Source: Symbiodinium microadriaticum (taxonomy: Eukaryota; Sar; Dinophyceae; Suessiales; Symbiodiniaceae). Taken from it: a stretch of 64,000 nucleotides of DNA. A program made the position numbers and the translations under genes. The notes below the pieces were generated by a model. That model had not been told where the DNA came from and did no database searches. It was given only the letters and a program-made list of their open reading frames with translations. The first letter of the stretch is position 1. Each line of letters begins with the position of its first letter. The stretch lies in NCBI GenBank assembly GCA_001939145.1, contig LSRX01000681.1:209692-273691 (forward strand), read 5' to 3'. Below, one piece after another: positions 62,546 through 64,000 of the stretch.

Positions 62546-63878
62546 TCAGGCAAAAGTGTGGGGCTTCAGGGTCCCTACCTGAACAGGCTGAAAGAGGCTG
62601 TCAGTGTCTGCGGTTGGAGCCTCCAAGCAAACGAAAGAAAACAGCTCGGTCTGAGGCATGCTGAGGGCCCGGCCTGGAACGTGGCAGCGTGGACAGTCGT
62701 GGTGAGTGTGCCAAGCACCGCCTGGTTTTGTAAGCGTCAAGGCCCTGGAGCAAGACTGCATCTGACAGCGAGGGCAAAGTGAAAGGCAGAACCCTGCCAG
62801 CACATGGCCATGGTGTCTGAGACTGGCTGGGAGCCGAGCATCGCGATTGGCTGCCAAGGGGGCAAAAGCCCGGCTGTAGGGGACTGTCGGGGGCAGGAAC
62901 CCGCGCTCTCCAACGGCTGAGACCTTTGCATAATAAATACCACTGTGGTATCGCACGAGTTCGTTGGGAAAGGAACTCAGGCAACGAGCGTCGACTGTAA
63001 ACGGCTGAGTGAGACGCTGCGGCTGTGCCAAGTCTGGGGCCGGCTGCCGCAACTGACCTGTAACCGGCTGAACTCCGCGGGTGCCTGGCTGCCTGCGACG
63101 GGCGGAAAAGAGCCTGCCATGGGGGGGTCTGGGGTAGGCTGCGACGTTTGAGGCTGCTCCTGGGCTTGTACCGCCAACTGCAGCAAGTCTGGGGGCGGGG
63201 TCAGGACTGTAGGGGCCTTGGCCGCCGGCTGACCAGGGTGTACCTGTGGCTGAGCGACCTGAGTGGGCATGGCCTTGACTGGCGGCGTCTTGGCTGGCGC
63301 ACCACCTTTGGTCTTGGCCTTGCTGAGCGGTCCAAGGGGCTGGGTCAAGCCTAGGCTCGCGTCTGTTGCTGTCTGAGTCCCCTGCGATGCGTCTGCGACC
63401 TGAGCGGTGGCGGCCTGAACTGCGTCCGGCTGCTGGGTAGGCTGGCCTTGACCAACCACAAAAACCTCGGCTGTCACAGGCTGCGGCGTTCCTGAGTTGC
63501 GGCTGCCACGGCTGGCTGTTCCTGAGACGGCTGAACAACTGAGGCTGGAGGGTCTGTGACATCGGCCCAAGACTGCACCACTGTAGTAGAGGATGCGGCT
63601 GGATCCGACTGCTCTGGCTGACTGGCATCAACGTCTGGGTCAACATACCAAGAAGCTGTCCCCAGCCCTGTATCGATGACCAGCTGTCTGCCATGAGCAG
63701 CTTGAATCACCACTTCCTCGGCTAAGACGATCATAGTCTGAAGTCTGCCTCGGGCTGCGGGAGGGATGTTGCTCAAAGCCTCGACTACCAGGTCACCATC
63801 CTGGGAAATGACGTCTATCAACGACTGCTCCATCGCCTGTACCTGCTCAACCCAGCTCATCTCTGAAAAGTCTGCCAT
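62546..63878 (-). CDS. ORF1 of the DIRS-like element, frame-shifted
   Basis: Starts at ATG 63878: MADFSEMSWVEQVQAMEQSL, IDVISQDGDLVVEALSNIPP, with an acidic helical head, then a Gln/Pro/Ala-rich middle that shifts frame at about 63.5 kb (PQPVTAEVFVVGQGQPTQQP, then PLGPLSKAKTKGGAPAKTPP). A second shift at about 63.0 kb leads to DARCLSSFPNELVRYHSGIY and a Cys-rich end LCPRCQMQ...HHDCPRCHVP. Two CPRC pairs suggest a small zinc-binding fold. It is the first frame after the 5' terminal repeat. Function unknown; it could be an accessory nucleocapsid-like protein. Confidence 0.6.
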
Positions 63879-63908
63879 GGCCGGGATACTGTAACAGGCA
63901 GGGGTCTA

Positions 63909-63981
63909 CTGAAAAATTCTGTGACTAGAGCCAAAATGGCCGTCACAACATTCATTAAAGTTTGATGCAAGCATACACGAC
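63909..63981 (-). repeat. Terminal repeat A1 of the DIRS-like element (5' end in element orientation)
   Basis: 73 bp ending gcatacacgac at 63981, then the TATG microsatellite. Same as A2 at 57040-57112. On the minus strand it includes GGCCATTTTGGCTCTAG at 63926-63942, close to the dinoflagellate spliced-leader core. Confidence 0.9.
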
Positions 63982-64000
63982 GTATATGTATGTATATGTA
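63982..64000. repeat. TATG microsatellite, right flank of the DIRS-like element (cut by window end)
   Basis: gtatatgtatgtatatgta, the same unit as 54889-55067. Confidence 0.85.

Larger units (their letters stand above)
55068..63981 (-). mobile_element. DIRS-like tyrosine-recombinase retrotransposon with split direct repeats, near full length
   Basis: Read on the minus strand: terminal repeat A1 (63981-63909), ORF1 (63878 to about 62546), Gag (61825-60569), methyltransferase domain, reverse transcriptase and RNase H (ending 57314), fused internal repeat B1-A2 (57305-57040), tyrosine recombinase (56964-55276), terminal repeat B2 (55270-55068). A1...B1A2...B2 is the split-direct-repeat plan of PAT-like DIRS-order elements, which integrate by a tyrosine recombinase, not a DDE integrase, and leave no target duplication. 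Both ends abut one TATG-type microsatellite. Repeat copies differ little, so the copy is young, but the coding chain has several frameshifts. Confidence 0.88.

Noticed and set aside
62546-63694. 382-codon minus frame taken as one protein
   Set aside because: Its N-terminal two thirds overlap, in the wrong register, the better frames beginning at ATG 63878; only its last ~130 codons are likely genuine, after a frameshift.

Overview
The window looks like nuclear DNA of a dinoflagellate, most likely a Symbiodiniaceae-type genome; this is inferred from content, not from a search. The evidence is sparse intron-split genes in long non-coding stretches, scattered CCCTAAA/TTTAGGG telomere-like motifs far from any end, large retroelements of the Ty1/copia and DIRS orders, a divergent histone-H3-fold protein, and a 13-base match to the dinoflagellate spliced-leader core inside a retroelement terminal repeat. 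There are no bacterial operons, CRISPR arrays or rRNA genes. Nearly every gene or element I can recognise lies on the minus strand.

Host genes, left to right (all minus strand): an intronless pyridoxal kinase with a degenerate HAD-like tail (3599-4855); an exon-split Sec1/Munc18-family vesicle-fusion regulator (about 5.75-8.58 kb); an unrecognised coiled-coil protein in pieces (about 9.6-12.3 kb); a class I SAM-dependent methyltransferase of the EEF1A-lysine-methyltransferase/METTL13 type (12754-13563); and a SEC13 WD40 protein (18998 to about 20.3 kb). Further coding-like exons without recognisable family lie at 2.3-2.7, 15.2-16.3, 20.5-20.8, 22.9-23.1, 25.3-25.6, 26.1-26.6 (plus), 46.8-48.4, 50.1-50.4 and 52.8-54.65 kb. 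SEC13 and the Sec1/Munc18 protein both serve membrane traffic, but nothing here suggests they are co-regulated.

The middle is a nested transposon landscape. One Ty1/copia element in minus orientation can be reconstructed from its 5' LTR (45472-45667), primer-binding site and gag start (45.4-44.5 kb) on the right to its protease, integrase, reverse transcriptase, RNase H and 3' LTR (33.1-26.95 kb) on the left. The halves are collinear and complementary, share an extraordinary strand-biased AAAGT pentamer signature, and are both bounded by the same CATA/CATG microsatellite. They are separated by about 11.4 kb (33.1-44.5 kb) holding minisatellites, a histone-H3-like exon, two tRNA-like SINE fragments, a 100/179-bp satellite array and a MULE-like transposase with a SWIM zinc finger.

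The right end (55.07-63.98 kb) is an almost complete DIRS-like retrotransposon with split direct repeats, again in minus orientation and again inside a tetranucleotide microsatellite. It carries an ORF1 protein, a zinc-finger Gag, a cytosine-C5-methyltransferase-like domain, reverse transcriptase/RNase H and a tyrosine recombinase. The internal repeat is exactly the two outer ends fused, and the coding chain is broken by a few frameshifts, one of them a visible 8-bp tandem duplication. The copia element is long dead; the DIRS-like element is much younger but also disabled. All exon boundaries are approximate because no transcript data were available and dinoflagellate introns can use non-standard donors.
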